NCBI RefSeq assembly: GCF_004769575.1
Contig: NZ_RQGA01000013.1
Location: 248,001 to 312,000 of the forward strand
Length of the DNA stretch: 64,000 nt
Direction: 5' to 3'
DNA from: Leptospira perdikensis
GTDB taxonomy: Bacteria > Spirochaetota > Leptospiria > Leptospirales > Leptospiraceae
Part shown: positions 8,299 through 17,103 of the stretch, in pieces
Layout of the letters: every line of letters starts with the position of its first letter
Numbering within the stretch: position 1 is the stretch's first letter
The notes under the pieces: model-generated
Databases searched by the model: none
The model's input: the letters and a program-made list of their open reading frames with translations, nothing else
Told to the model about the DNA's origin: nothing
Made by a program: the position numbers and the translations under genes

Positions 8299-9248
8299 TC
8301 TATAATTGCTGTTTTTTGAGCCAAAGCATCGGCTTTTCCCAATTCAAAGGTTTCTCTGACTCCTTTTGGGTTTGTATAGTCAAAAGAAGTGATTGGCAAA
8401 GGTTTCGAAGGAGTGATCAAATAAGACCTTGCTAAAAGATCAGAATCTTTACCTACAATGGTATTGGGTTCATAATGAATTCCAATGATTTTTGCGTTAT
8501 GCGAAAAAGTTTCAATGACCATATTATTTGTCAGCCCGCCATCCAAATAATATTCATTCCCAACAGATTGAAAGTCAACGATGGGAGGAATGGATGAGGA
8601 ATTCATGATGAATTGTTCGATGGTTTCTGAATTCACAAAATCTTTTTCCGTAAAATCAACATCTTCCATATTCCATTTTTTGATCATCTCTGCAGTTCGA
8701 TTGGCAGGGATTCCTTCTGATCTGTCCCGATCGTCCAAAATAAAGGCACGTCCCGTTTCAGATATGAGTCTCGCCAAACGAAACTTATTCTTTAATGAAT
8801 CTTCCTTTGGATGAGCTTTCACTGAATGGATCCAAATTTTAGCACCTGATTCCAATACTTTGTCAAATCTCATTCCAAATCGAATGGTTCGACGATACAT
8901 ATCTTCATGAGGAAAAGTGGACTCACCACGCAGGAAATTCGAAAAATGGAAGTTACGTGAATTCCGTTTTGTGATTTCTTCAAAGTACTCTACAGATTCT
9001 TCCTCTGTTTGGGAAAGAATACAAAGTGCCATAGCAGCACCTGCGGAAACTCCCGAAAGCTCAGTAAAACGTACACCCCATTCCCGAAGTGTTTTCCCCA
9101 CTCCTAAAGCATAAAAGGCCTTACAGCCACCGCCTGCGATCGCAAGGGAAACATCATAAGATGGAAAAATTTTAACTAATGTTTGTAAAACTTGTTCTCT
9201 AACGCCCATAAAATCGACAAATTCTATTCCCCTTCCCATCGAAAGCAT
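8280..9248 (-). CDS. Patatin-like phospholipase
   Basis: A 322-residue member of the patatin/RssA family of lipid acyl hydrolases. The oxyanion-hole GGG with a following basic residue (AGGGCKAFYALG) is at residues 39-49, the nucleophile Ser68 lies in GVSAG, and the catalytic Asp236 lies in YLDGG, so the Ser-Asp dyad is complete. Unlike many bacterial patatins it has no extra domain. It probably cleaves acyl chains from membrane or storage lipids in the cytoplasm. ATG at 9248 has GGAGAA upstream; ATG at 9239 is an alternative. The 5' end overlaps the upstream small secreted-protein gene by 25 bases, which suggests translational coupling. Confidence 0.9.
   Translation of the reverse strand: MLSMGRGIEFVDFMGVREQVLQTLVKIFPSYDVSLAIAGGGCKAFYALGVGKTLREWGVRFTELSGVSAGAAMALCILSQTEEESVEYFEEITKRNSRNFHFSNFLRGESTFPHEDMYRRTIRFGMRFDKVLESGAKIWIHSVKAHPKEDSLKNKFRLARLISETGRAFILDDRDRSEGIPANRTAEMIKKWNMEDVDFTEKDFVNSETIEQFIMNSSSIPPIVDFQSVGNEYYLDGGLTNNMVIETFSHNAKIIGIHYEPNTIVGKDSDLLARSYLITPSKPLPITSFDYTNPKGVRETFELGKADALAQKTAIIDYLRKD
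8496..8505 (+). repeat. GTTATGCGAA word
   Basis: Exact copy; antisense to the patatin gene, where the coding strand reads TCG-CAT-AAC (Ser-His-Asn) in an unrelated protein. Confidence 0.6.
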
Positions 9249-9511
9249 AGAGTGTTGTTTTCTCCTAAAAATCTGTCAAAGTACAAACTAGCCCGACAAT
9301 CATCTTCTGTCGCAAGAAAGAAATCATATCCTCCTGCCGGATATTTAATTTTACAGCAGCCTTTTTTGTCCTTACGGTCAGGGGGTTGGCGTACTGACTT
9401 GTCTTGACCCTTTAGATCTCCAAGAGTCGGAGGTAACTCTTGTCTAGAATCGGCCATCCTTTCGGAGACAAACACCAAGAAGAACAAGAAGATTAACAAA
9501 ACGGATCGCAT
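9224..9511 (-). CDS. Small secreted Cys-containing protein
   Basis: A 95-residue protein of unknown function. The ATG at 9511 is preferred because it begins a clean signal peptide (MRSVLLIFLFFLVFVSERMA); an earlier in-frame start at 9544 would only add an awkward N-terminus. The mature part has a charged linker (LKGQDKSVRQPPDRKDKKG) and then a Cys-rich block with CC, C and C in the last 40 residues, interspersed with aromatic residues, which suggests a small disulfide-bonded domain in the periplasm or outside. The gene overlaps the patatin gene downstream and is probably the first gene of that transcript. Confidence 0.65.
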   Translation of the reverse strand: MRSVLLIFLFFLVFVSERMADSRQELPPTLGDLKGQDKSVRQPPDRKDKKGCCKIKYPAGGYDFFLATEDDCRASLYFDRFLGENNTLCFRWEGE

Positions 9512-9622
9512 TCTATGAAGGTAGACAGCCTTAAAGATACACAAGTTCGGTGATTCCTAAAAAAGTCATGAATTAGGTTCAATCGTACGAATTGTATTTC
9601 TACTGAATAGGAAATATTTTTC

Positions 9623-9650
9623 TTTACCCTTGAGTAAAATCTTTTATAAT
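9623..9650 (+). promoter_or_regulatory. Candidate promoter for the YjgN-M48 operon
   Basis: A TATAAT box at 9645-9650 with a TTTACC element at 9623-9628, 16 bases apart, lies 30 bases upstream of the ATG at 9681. The -10 matches the sigma-70 consensus exactly; the -35 is weak. Transcription would start near 9657. Confidence 0.45.
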
Positions 9651-9680
9651 CTCCCCACTAATCATCCTTTGGGGACACCA

Positions 9681-10637
9681 ATGAACAATACGAGACTACA
9701 ATACCACGCAACGGGAGGCCAACTCTTCGTCCTTTTACTGAAGAACATGTTCCTTACCGTAGTAACTTTAGGGATATATAGCTTTTGGGCCAGAACCAAT
9801 GTCCAAAAATTTATGGCGGAGAATTTAGAATGGGCTGGCGAACGTTTTTCCTTCCATGGAACAGGAAAAGAAAGATTCATTGGTTTTCTCAAAGCTTTAG
9901 GAATATTCATAGTTCTTTATATTGGAATTTATATCATCCAATACCTCTTAACGTTCATTCCAATCCCTTACTTTTCAATGATTGTCGGATTTCTTCTAAC
10001 ATTAGGAGTCTTTTTAGCATTGGTTCCGATCATCGTAGTAGGTGGACGGAAATACCTAACTTCTCGAACTGGATACCGTAACCTACGTTTTGGTTTCGAC
10101 GGAAAGATTTTAGAAGTAGCAAAACTTTACGGAAAAGGCATTCTATTAACTATCATTACACTAGGAATCTACTACCCATGGTTTTTTGCTGAAAAAGAAG
10201 CATACTTACAAAGCAAAACAAGATACGGAAATACAAACTTCGGGTTTTCGGCAGAAGGTAAGGAGATTTTTTTCCTCTACTTAAAAGGATTTTTTCTGAG
10301 TATTCTTACCTTGGGATTCTACTATTCCTGGTTTTTGGCAGATGTACAAAACTACATTTGGAACCGAACTAGTTTCCAAGGAAAAAAGTTTAGATCCGAC
10401 ATTACCGGTGGTAAAATTTTTGTTAATTTTCTCATCGCTTATTTAATTATCCTATTTACTTTAGGAATTGGATTTGCTTGGGCTGTTGTCCGATTGACCA
10501 AACTTTTTATCGAGTCGATCAGTTTGGAGGCAGAGGTTGATTTCTCTACCATCTCAGCACAAACAGATACAACTGCAAATGCTACCGCAGAAGGTTTGGA
10601 AGCACTTGCGGAAACTTTAGAAGCCTTCCTCACATAA
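9681..10637 (+). CDS. YjgN/DUF898 family membrane protein with repeated modules
   Basis: A 318-residue polytopic inner-membrane protein of the YjgN (DUF898) family, whose function is unknown. The sequence is built from repeats: a hydrophobic segment ending in VTLGIYSFWART, ITLGIYYPWFFAE or LTLGFYYSWFLAD, each followed by a soluble strand-rich stretch (ERFSFHGTGKERF, NTNFGFSAEGKEIF, KKFRSDITGGKIF), with a fourth partial copy at the C-terminus (FTLGIGFAWAVVR). ATG at 9681 is chosen because it follows GGGGA with correct spacing; a TTG at 9630 would place the -10 box inside the gene. The stop is three bases before the M48 protease start, an arrangement also common in other bacteria. Confidence 0.85.
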   Translation: MNNTRLQYHATGGQLFVLLLKNMFLTVVTLGIYSFWARTNVQKFMAENLEWAGERFSFHGTGKERFIGFLKALGIFIVLYIGIYIIQYLLTFIPIPYFSMIVGFLLTLGVFLALVPIIVVGGRKYLTSRTGYRNLRFGFDGKILEVAKLYGKGILLTIITLGIYYPWFFAEKEAYLQSKTRYGNTNFGFSAEGKEIFFLYLKGFFLSILTLGFYYSWFLADVQNYIWNRTSFQGKKFRSDITGGKIFVNFLIAYLIILFTLGIGFAWAVVRLTKLFIESISLEAEVDFSTISAQTDTTANATAEGLEALAETLEAFLT

Positions 10638-10640
10638 ACA

Positions 10641-11837
10641 TTGTTTCAAAACCAAACATTTACATCCCGATATTTTGACGGAGTATCAGCGGTCCCTGAA
10701 GAAGGGACCGTTCTGATCCACGGCCAAACCATTGATTTTTCATCTAGAGATACCGCCCACAAACTAGGAATTTCGCAATTTACCGAATTCACTTTGACGC
10801 ATAAAGGTTGTAAGTTGGTCTTATTACCTGACGAGGTGAGAGAAAGCCCTGTTTTAGAAATCTTCTGCTCTAAAGAAGAAGCAAAAAAATTAGAATCCCT
10901 TTGGATCCAAACCAAAAAAACCAAAAGTAAAACACATGCTTTTTTCTACTCAATCAGGGAAATGAATCCACTTGTACTTGGGATTCTATCCATTCTCATT
11001 GTTGCCACCATTGGCTTTTTTTATTTTAAAGGGTTAGAACTAGTAACCCACTTCATTCCGATTTCCATGGACAAATCGTTAGGTGAATCTGTTCAACTCA
11101 AAATGGATGCACAGTTTGAGGCCTGTAATACAAAAGCAACGGATAGGTTCTTTTCTGAAGCCCTAAAAAGGATTGTCCCCAAAGGAAGTCCACACCAGTT
11201 CCAAGTTTCCGTCATTGGCTCAACCATTCCCAATGCATTTGCCCTTTCCAATGGAAAGATTTATTTTTTTTCCGGACTCTTAAACGATGCTAAATCACAA
11301 GAAGAAGTCCTCGGCGTTTTAGCCCACGAAGTTGCCCATGTGGAAAAAAGGCACCATATGAGAAACCTAGTCAAAGCGGGTGGCACTTCGCTTGCAATTA
11401 GTTTGGTGGTTGGTCCAGGCCTTGGGAATATGGAATTTTTAGAAACATTTACGGAAATTGGCTCAACAATTCTTGTTCTTAAATTTTCTAGAGATTTTGA
11501 AACGGAAGCTGACATTACTTCCATTGAGTATTTAAAAAGCCAAAACATTTCAACATCTGGCCTCCTTACCTTCTTCCAAAGAATGCAAGAATTAGAAAAA
11601 GAAATGACCAAATCGGAAAAGAACCCTAAAGATGCTAATGCTAAAGACGATCAAGTGGTAACAAAATCAATTACTGATTTTTTAAGCACTCATCCGGCGA
11701 CAGACGAAAGAATGAAAACTTTGGAATCTCTGATTCAGTCCGGCAAAAAAGGTTCGATCAAAAAAATTGTTTCTGACAAAACTTGGAAAGAAGTTCAATC
11801 TGTATGTTTAGATTTTAAAAATTCTGATTCTAAGTGA
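10641..11837 (+). CDS. M48 family metalloprotease, membrane-anchored
   Basis: A 398-residue zinc protease. Residues 1-90 form a strand-rich N-terminal domain of the kind seen in M48 proteins that travel with DUF898. One membrane span lies at about 109-130 (NPLVLGILSILIVATIGFFY). The peptidase domain follows, with zinc motif HEVAH at 229-233 and the third ligand in FETEAD (Glu287). The catalytic domain is probably periplasmic. Likely role: quality control or processing of envelope proteins, as for BepA/HtpX relatives; the target is unknown, though the YjgN-like protein encoded just upstream is an obvious partner candidate. The start is TTG at 10641. The 3' end overlaps the convergent epimerase gene by 43 bases. 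Confidence 0.9.
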   Translation: MFQNQTFTSRYFDGVSAVPEEGTVLIHGQTIDFSSRDTAHKLGISQFTEFTLTHKGCKLVLLPDEVRESPVLEIFCSKEEAKKLESLWIQTKKTKSKTHAFFYSIREMNPLVLGILSILIVATIGFFYFKGLELVTHFIPISMDKSLGESVQLKMDAQFEACNTKATDRFFSEALKRIVPKGSPHQFQVSVIGSTIPNAFALSNGKIYFFSGLLNDAKSQEEVLGVLAHEVAHVEKRHHMRNLVKAGGTSLAISLVVGPGLGNMEFLETFTEIGSTILVLKFSRDFETEADITSIEYLKSQNISTSGLLTFFQRMQELEKEMTKSEKNPKDANAKDDQVVTKSITDFLSTHPATDERMKTLESLIQSGKKGSIKKIVSDKTWKEVQSVCLDFKNSDSK

Positions 11838-12715
11838 TTGTAAATTTGTTCGAGAGTTTCGCTTAAGCTATGTTTGTTTCTCCAACCAAGGCTTTTGAGT
11901 TTAGAATTATCGCCATAAACTTTGGATGTTTCGGACGCTCTTACGCGTTCGGCATCCACAACAAATTGAATATTTTTTCCAGAAAATTTGACTAATTCTT
12001 CCACCATATAACGGATACTTCGTTCTTCCCCAGAACAAATATTATAAATTTCACCGGATTCCCCCTTCTCGATTAAGGTTAGATATCCACTTATGATATC
12101 TTCCACATGAGAAAAGTCCCTCGTCGGTTCTAGGTCCCCAACAGAAATAGAAGACTTTCCTGAATGTTTGGCTTCGATGATTTGGGAACAGAAATTGGGG
12201 ATTACAAACTCTTTACGTTGTCCAATCCCAATATGATTGAAGGGGCGAGCAATCACAACAGACAAAAAAGAACTGTACTGCGCATACTGTCGGCAATAAG
12301 ATTCGGCAGCCAATTTACTTCCGGCATAGGGATTGACTGGGTTTGGTAAAAAGGATTCTTTTAAAGGCAAAAGGGCGAGGTCTTGTTTCCCGTAAACATC
12401 TGCTGAAGATATGTACAATATTTTGCACGGCCTTCGCAGGCGGTGTAATGATTCCAATAAATTCAATGTACCACCAACATTGATTTCTTCCGTTTCCCAA
12501 GGATTTTCAATGGCAATCGGAACAAAGGCTTGGGCTGCTAAATGGACAACGGTATCTGGTTTGACCTCTTCAAGATTCTTAAGGACAGTCTTTCGATCGC
12601 GAATGTCACCTTGAAAACAATGGATTTGGGATTCGCCTTGGGATTCAAGAGCCGGAAGTAGATAACTTCCTACAAATCCGCTGGCTCCGGTGACTAAAGT
12701 TTGTTTTTTTTTCAT
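11795..12715 (-). CDS. NAD-dependent nucleotide-sugar epimerase/reductase (Rmd-like)
   Basis: A 306-residue extended SDR. NAD(P)-binding GASGFVGS is near residues 9-16, an SSADVYG segment provides the catalytic Ser, and the YxxxK motif is in NPYAGSKLA. RPFNHIGIGQ, DFSHVEDI and YNICSGEERSIR follow the pattern of GDP-4-keto-6-deoxy-D-mannose reductases (Rmd, giving GDP-rhamnose), so a role in making a deoxy-sugar donor is likely. It lies back to back with the glycosyltransferase operon that starts at 12802, which supports a part in surface glycan synthesis. A GDP-mannose dehydratase partner is not in this window. UDP-sugar 4-epimerase activity is the main alternative. Confidence 0.85.
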   Translation of the reverse strand: MKKKQTLVTGASGFVGSYLLPALESQGESQIHCFQGDIRDRKTVLKNLEEVKPDTVVHLAAQAFVPIAIENPWETEEINVGGTLNLLESLHRLRRPCKILYISSADVYGKQDLALLPLKESFLPNPVNPYAGSKLAAESYCRQYAQYSSFLSVVIARPFNHIGIGQRKEFVIPNFCSQIIEAKHSGKSSISVGDLEPTRDFSHVEDIISGYLTLIEKGESGEIYNICSGEERSIRYMVEELVKFSGKNIQFVVDAERVRASETSKVYGDNSKLKSLGWRNKHSLSETLEQIYNHLESEFLKSKHTD

Positions 12716-12801
12716 AGAAAAGGGAAATTTCCGATTCGGCCCTAAGATTTAGTTGCCATTCTTCCAATTTTTCAAATCCTCTCAACAAAAGAAAGAAAAC
12801 T

Positions 12802-13821
12802 GTGGAAGACAAAAAGAAATTCAATCCCTCCCCCTTTGTCGAAGTCCGAGACCCACAGTTAAATGTATCGGAATTGATCCAGGGAATCGAATCCAAGATT
12901 CCTCTAGATCCAAGCCAAACTCCCAATTGGTTAGAACTCACTCAGATTAGTTACAAACCTGAATCGCCTCAAGGATTCCGAAAATTTGATCCAGCCGGCA
13001 CAGCCCATCTCTTTGAAAAAGGGATATCCAGTCCCAAATTCTCGAACCCAAAATTTTGGTTTATCAAAGGACCAATCAAATATCTAATCAGTCGCCTAAT
13101 CTCCGTTTATGGACTTGTTGACAAAAAACTTTCTGAGAACCGAATTCGCGCATTTTTTTCCGTTCTACATGAGTTGGTTCGTTTGGGAAAAAGATTAGAA
13201 CAAATCGAAACTAGATTTGATGGATTCTATAGGGATCATTTGTTACATGGTTCCTCAGATGGATTGCCTAACTTTGGTTGGGCGGTAAATTCCTATTTTA
13301 CCGATGCAGGTTCCAATCCCGCATGGAAAGTTGCCTTAGAAGATATCTCTCACATCAACGAAATTACTGTCCTGTTTCCGGAATGGGGTGAGATTTTAAA
13401 ACAACTATCGATTCACAAAATTCCTTTCCAATGTATCACTTCACATGAAAATGAATTTTCGTTCATACAAAGTAAAATTACCGCCACGGTTCAATTGGAA
13501 AAAAAACTTTTTCCGTTAAAACAAATCTTAAAAAAAAATACGAATGTTTTGGTGTATTTACCTTTGAATCGATTTCCATCTTTTTGGATTGAAAAGATAT
13601 TTGCTGAAATTTCAAATTCTCTTTCCGAAGGAAACCATTTGTATTTCTCCATCTCCATTAAACCAAATGACACCAATCGCCCGTTCCGCGATCTGCAGGT
13701 TTCTGAAATAGATTTGGATCTATTACCAAACTATTTGTCTTCCCTTGGTTTCAAACAAGTTCGAGATCTTTCTGCAACGGAAGAGACGAAAGTATATAGA
13801 TACACAAAACTTGATAAATGA
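12802..13821 (+). CDS. Methyltransferase-like protein of glycan cluster, function uncertain
   Basis: A 339-residue protein starting at GTG 12802. The N-terminal half has a helical linker (FWFIKGPIKYLISRLISVYG ... IRAFFSVLHELVRLGKRLEQIETR) like those preceding class I methyltransferase domains in O-antigen and glycosyltransferase clusters. The C-terminal half alternates strands and helices in a Rossmann-like way, but the glycine-rich SAM-binding motif is not visible, so catalysis is doubtful. The stop overlaps the start of the first GT4 gene as ATGA, which ties it to glycan assembly. It could be a degenerate methyltransferase acting as a scaffold or a divergent active enzyme. Nothing identifies a substrate. 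Confidence 0.6.
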   Translation: MEDKKKFNPSPFVEVRDPQLNVSELIQGIESKIPLDPSQTPNWLELTQISYKPESPQGFRKFDPAGTAHLFEKGISSPKFSNPKFWFIKGPIKYLISRLISVYGLVDKKLSENRIRAFFSVLHELVRLGKRLEQIETRFDGFYRDHLLHGSSDGLPNFGWAVNSYFTDAGSNPAWKVALEDISHINEITVLFPEWGEILKQLSIHKIPFQCITSHENEFSFIQSKITATVQLEKKLFPLKQILKKNTNVLVYLPLNRFPSFWIEKIFAEISNSLSEGNHLYFSISIKPNDTNRPFRDLQVSEIDLDLLPNYLSSLGFKQVRDLSATEETKVYRYTKLDK

Positions 13822-14885
13822 ATGTTTTTCAACATTTAGATGAACTCAAAGATTCTGACGGTGTTGGAAACGATGCCATGGGACTTGCAGAAGTATTTAC
13901 TTCTCTAGGTTACAAATCACATTTTATTACAAGATTGGAAAGAAAAGGAAAACCATTAAAAAGTAAATTCCATCTAGTAGATTCTTTCCTATACCCAACA
14001 ACACCTGAAGACATTCACATTCTTCATTATGGTGGAGCAGGTTATCCCTATCATTTATTTCAAAACTTACCTGGCAGAAAAATCTTAAGATTTCACAATA
14101 TAACCCCTGCTCATTTTTATAAAGATACCACTACACCTGATATTTTTACTGCGATGGAAAAATTTGAATCATTGTCTTATTTGGAAATTGCAAGTTTATC
14201 TATTATTTGTGATTCAGTTTGGTGTGACTCGGAATTTAACTTCGAAACTATTTTGGGATACCAATTTAGAAATCCTTATGTCGTTCCTATTTGTAAATCA
14301 TATGAAACAAACTCACAATTAGAACCAGAATCTCGAAATCATTCTTTAGTATTTGTAGGGCGGTATTCTCCCCAAAAGAAATGGGAAGATTTTATTGAAT
14401 TATTTTCCTATTGGGTTAAGGAATTTCCAGAGGCACATTGTTTATGTATTGGTTCCGTGATTGGAGCCTTTGATGGTTATTTTAATAAACTAACAGACGT
14501 TGTGCGAAATCTCAAATTGGATGATAAAATTCATTTTTTAACAGGTAAAACAGATGCAGAAGTAATTTCGATTTTAAAAGAATCAGGTGCATTTGTTTCG
14601 ATGAGTGAACACGAAGGTTTCTGCTTACCGATTCTTGAAGCTTTTGGTTCCGGAATTCCTGTTTTTGCTTATTCAGCAGGAGCCATTCCTGGAACTATGC
14701 GAGGTGGTGGTTTTTTATTCCATATAAAAGATTTTCCTTCGATTGCAAAAGAAATGAAAGAGAATTTATTTCAAAAAGAAAAACGAACTTCCCTGATTTC
14801 CAACCAATATAGAGTATTGGAATCCTATAACCAATTTCCATTTCCAGAAGTCATTTCTGGAATTCTTAACTCTGGTATCCAATGA
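13818..14885 (+). CDS. Glycosyltransferase family 4 protein (first of three)
   Basis: A 355-residue GT-B fold retaining glycosyltransferase. The C-terminal donor-binding domain begins at VFVGRYSPQKKWEDFI and contains the E-x7-E signature in SEHEGFCLPILEAFGSG, followed by GIPVFAYSAGAIPG. It would transfer a sugar from a nucleotide donor onto a surface polysaccharide or lipid-linked acceptor at the inner face of the membrane. Start and stop both overlap neighbouring genes through ATGA, so four genes (12802-17103) are translationally coupled. The sequence MSEHEGFC is shared with the next gene product, which suggests the two arose by duplication. No membrane segment is present. Confidence 0.92.
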   Translation: MNVFQHLDELKDSDGVGNDAMGLAEVFTSLGYKSHFITRLERKGKPLKSKFHLVDSFLYPTTPEDIHILHYGGAGYPYHLFQNLPGRKILRFHNITPAHFYKDTTTPDIFTAMEKFESLSYLEIASLSIICDSVWCDSEFNFETILGYQFRNPYVVPICKSYETNSQLEPESRNHSLVFVGRYSPQKKWEDFIELFSYWVKEFPEAHCLCIGSVIGAFDGYFNKLTDVVRNLKLDDKIHFLTGKTDAEVISILKESGAFVSMSEHEGFCLPILEAFGSGIPVFAYSAGAIPGTMRGGGFLFHIKDFPSIAKEMKENLFQKEKRTSLISNQYRVLESYNQFPFPEVISGILNSGIQ

Positions 14886-15931
14886 ACATACATCAATTTT
14901 CCGCAGGATTCCAATTAGGTGATGCCATTTCCCAGGAAATGTTGGAGATCAAACGTTTACTTTCCAAGGAAGGTTATAACGGAAAAATTTTTGCAGAAAA
15001 CGTCTTTTCCTATGACAGAAAATATGCAGAAAAGATCACCAAAGCAAAAATCAAACCAAACGATGTATTAGTTTACCACCATTCAATTCACAGTGAGGTT
15101 TTGGATTTTATTCTAAAATATCCAAATCGGAAAATTTTGATTTATCACAACGTCACACCAGAGGATTTTTTCTCTGGTTACGATCTCAAATTTTCTTATT
15201 TATTACGCAAAGGAAGGGAAGATTTAGAAATCATTCGAGATACATTCCATCATTCATTTGCCGTTTCCCGTTTTAACTTAAACGAACTACAAGAAATTGG
15301 ATTCAAACAAGCTCGTCTACTTCCCCTCCATCTCAACTTTCAAAAATGGAAAGACGTCCCGAGAGATTTCAAATCCAAATCCTTTACAAATCCATCTTTT
15401 TTATTTGTTGGCCGTATAGCACCAAACAAACGACAAGATGATTTGATTCGTTTTGCCAGAACATGGAAATCAAAAATGGGAAGCCAGTTTTCTCTACGAA
15501 TGTTAGGTTTTTGTAACCCAAACCAACAATCCTACTTAGATGAACTTAATTTTATGATCCACCACTTGGATCTCACCGAAGAAGTAAAAATCATATCTTA
15601 TGTAGATGAATTGATGTTAAAAAAAATCTACTCAGAGAGTAATATGTTTTTATCGATGAGTGAACATGAAGGTTTTTGTGTGCCTCTGATGGAGGCAATT
15701 TATTTTCATCTACCTGTTGTTGCCTTTGCAGCAGGTGCGGTTCCTGAAACTTTGGATCACTCTGGAATTCTTTTCGAATCCAAAGATTTTGACTCGATAG
15801 TTTCTCTTGTTGATTCTGTTTTCAAAAAACAGGACTTTCGAAACTCAATTATCGGAGCTCAAAACATTAGGTTAGATGATTATTTACAATCTACAAGTAT
15901 TCTTCCACTTCTTGAAGTTGTGAGAGATTAG
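14882..15931 (+). CDS. Glycosyltransferase family 4 protein (second of three)
   Basis: A 349-residue GT4 enzyme. The nucleotide-sugar domain opens with FLFVGRIAPNKRQDDLIRFA, with Arg and Lys positioned as in other GT4 enzymes for binding the diphosphate, and has the E-x7-E motif in SEHEGFCVPLMEAI followed by PVVAFAAGAVPETL. Overall similarity to the upstream product, including the N-terminal YHNVTPEDFF versus FHNITPAHFY segment, supports tandem duplication followed by divergence in acceptor choice. The gene starts inside the stop of the previous gene (ATGA) and is separated from the third transferase by two bases. Confidence 0.92.
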   Translation: MNIHQFSAGFQLGDAISQEMLEIKRLLSKEGYNGKIFAENVFSYDRKYAEKITKAKIKPNDVLVYHHSIHSEVLDFILKYPNRKILIYHNVTPEDFFSGYDLKFSYLLRKGREDLEIIRDTFHHSFAVSRFNLNELQEIGFKQARLLPLHLNFQKWKDVPRDFKSKSFTNPSFLFVGRIAPNKRQDDLIRFARTWKSKMGSQFSLRMLGFCNPNQQSYLDELNFMIHHLDLTEEVKIISYVDELMLKKIYSESNMFLSMSEHEGFCVPLMEAIYFHLPVVAFAAGAVPETLDHSGILFESKDFDSIVSLVDSVFKKQDFRNSIIGAQNIRLDDYLQSTSILPLLEVVRD

Positions 15932-15933
15932 TA

Positions 15934-17103
15934 ATGGCAAAAATTCTCATCATCACTGCACGCTTTTTAGAACATGCATCAGGTGGTGCAGAAAAACTAG
16001 CTTATGACTACGCCTCTATCTTATCCGAATCCAATGATGTGACGGTATGTACTTCTTCTGCCAAAGATTATGTAAGTTGGAAAAATGAATTTCCCAAAGG
16101 GGAAACCAAAGAAAATTCCATTCGGATCCTCCGATTTCCAGTGACTCAAACACGAAAAATATCCAAAATGAATCAGATCCTAAACCGATGTTTGGAAAAA
16201 GGTGATTCTGTTTCAGACAAAGACCAGCTGGAATTTTTGAAAGAACAAGGTCCTTATTGCCCGGACTTAATCAACTATGTAAACAAAGAACAAAATTCTT
16301 ATGATTTAGCGATCCTCATTGGATATCTGTATTATCCCGTTGTTGCAAGTATTCCTAAACTAAAAATTCCCTTCGTAATCGTACCCACGTTTCATGATGA
16401 ACCTCCATTTCGCCTTCCCATGTATAGAAAAACTTATTCTAATCAGTATGTCTATAGTTTCAATGCACCAGAAGAGATGTCTGTTTATGAAACTTATACA
16501 AAACAAAAAACCAGTTCTTATTTTTTGATTGGAACCTATATCAATGATAGTTTCGTAAATGCAGATTTCTCAAATCAAAATTCCAACCAATTGATCACTA
16601 TCGGTCGAATTGAACCGGCAAAGGGATATCCTGAACTTTTTGAATATTTTCAAAATTGGAAATTGTTTTCTAACAGAAATGACATTACCATCAAATCTTT
16701 GGGGTCAATATCATCCATGGAAGTGCCAACAAATCCTTTGATTTCTTTTACTGGTTATGTGAGCGAAGAGAAAAAAATTTCAGAAATCCAAAAGTCTCTT
16801 TTATTACTCAATCCTTCTGCTTTTGAAAGTTTTTCTATTTCCATTATGGAAGCATGGATTCAAAAAAAGGCAGTGCTCGTAAATGCAAAATCCTCTGTAA
16901 TGCGAGGACATTGTTTACGAAGCCAAGGTGGACTTTATTATTCTGATTCCCTTTCATTTCAAAGGACTTTGGATTTTTTATTGGAGAATCGAGAAATTAC
17001 TGCGAGATTGGGTCAAAATGGTCGTGAATATGTTTTGGCAAACTTTACCAAAGACGTGATTCGAAGAAAACTAAACCGAATGGTTAGTATGCTACTCGAT
17101 TGA
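15934..17103 (+). CDS. Glycosyltransferase family 4 protein (third of three)
   Basis: A 389-residue GT4 enzyme, more divergent than the two before it. The N-terminus has the typical ARFLEHASGGAEKLAYDYA, in which the GGAE motif follows the first strand. The donor domain begins at LITIGRIEPAKGYPELFEYF and ends with the signature ESFSISIMEAW, a standard E-x7-E. It probably adds a further sugar in the same glycan as the neighbouring enzymes. The 3' end overlaps the convergent inositol monophosphatase gene by 20 bases. The acceptor and the sugar cannot be read from sequence. Confidence 0.9.
   Translation: MAKILIITARFLEHASGGAEKLAYDYASILSESNDVTVCTSSAKDYVSWKNEFPKGETKENSIRILRFPVTQTRKISKMNQILNRCLEKGDSVSDKDQLEFLKEQGPYCPDLINYVNKEQNSYDLAILIGYLYYPVVASIPKLKIPFVIVPTFHDEPPFRLPMYRKTYSNQYVYSFNAPEEMSVYETYTKQKTSSYFLIGTYINDSFVNADFSNQNSNQLITIGRIEPAKGYPELFEYFQNWKLFSNRNDITIKSLGSISSMEVPTNPLISFTGYVSEEKKISEIQKSLLLLNPSAFESFSISIMEAWIQKKAVLVNAKSSVMRGHCLRSQGGLYYSDSLSFQRTLDFLLENREITARLGQNGREYVLANFTKDVIRRKLNRMVSMLLD

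Noticed and set aside
9652..9675. Five-pair hairpin (TCCCC/GGGGA) that would hide the ribosome site of the YjgN-like gene
   Set aside because: If the TATAAT at 9645-9650 is used, transcription begins near 9657, so the left arm is not in the RNA.
14598..15690. Similar DNA in the two GT4 genes around the SEHEGFC codons as an inserted repeat
   Set aside because: The similarity follows the conserved donor-binding motif and is best explained by paralogy.
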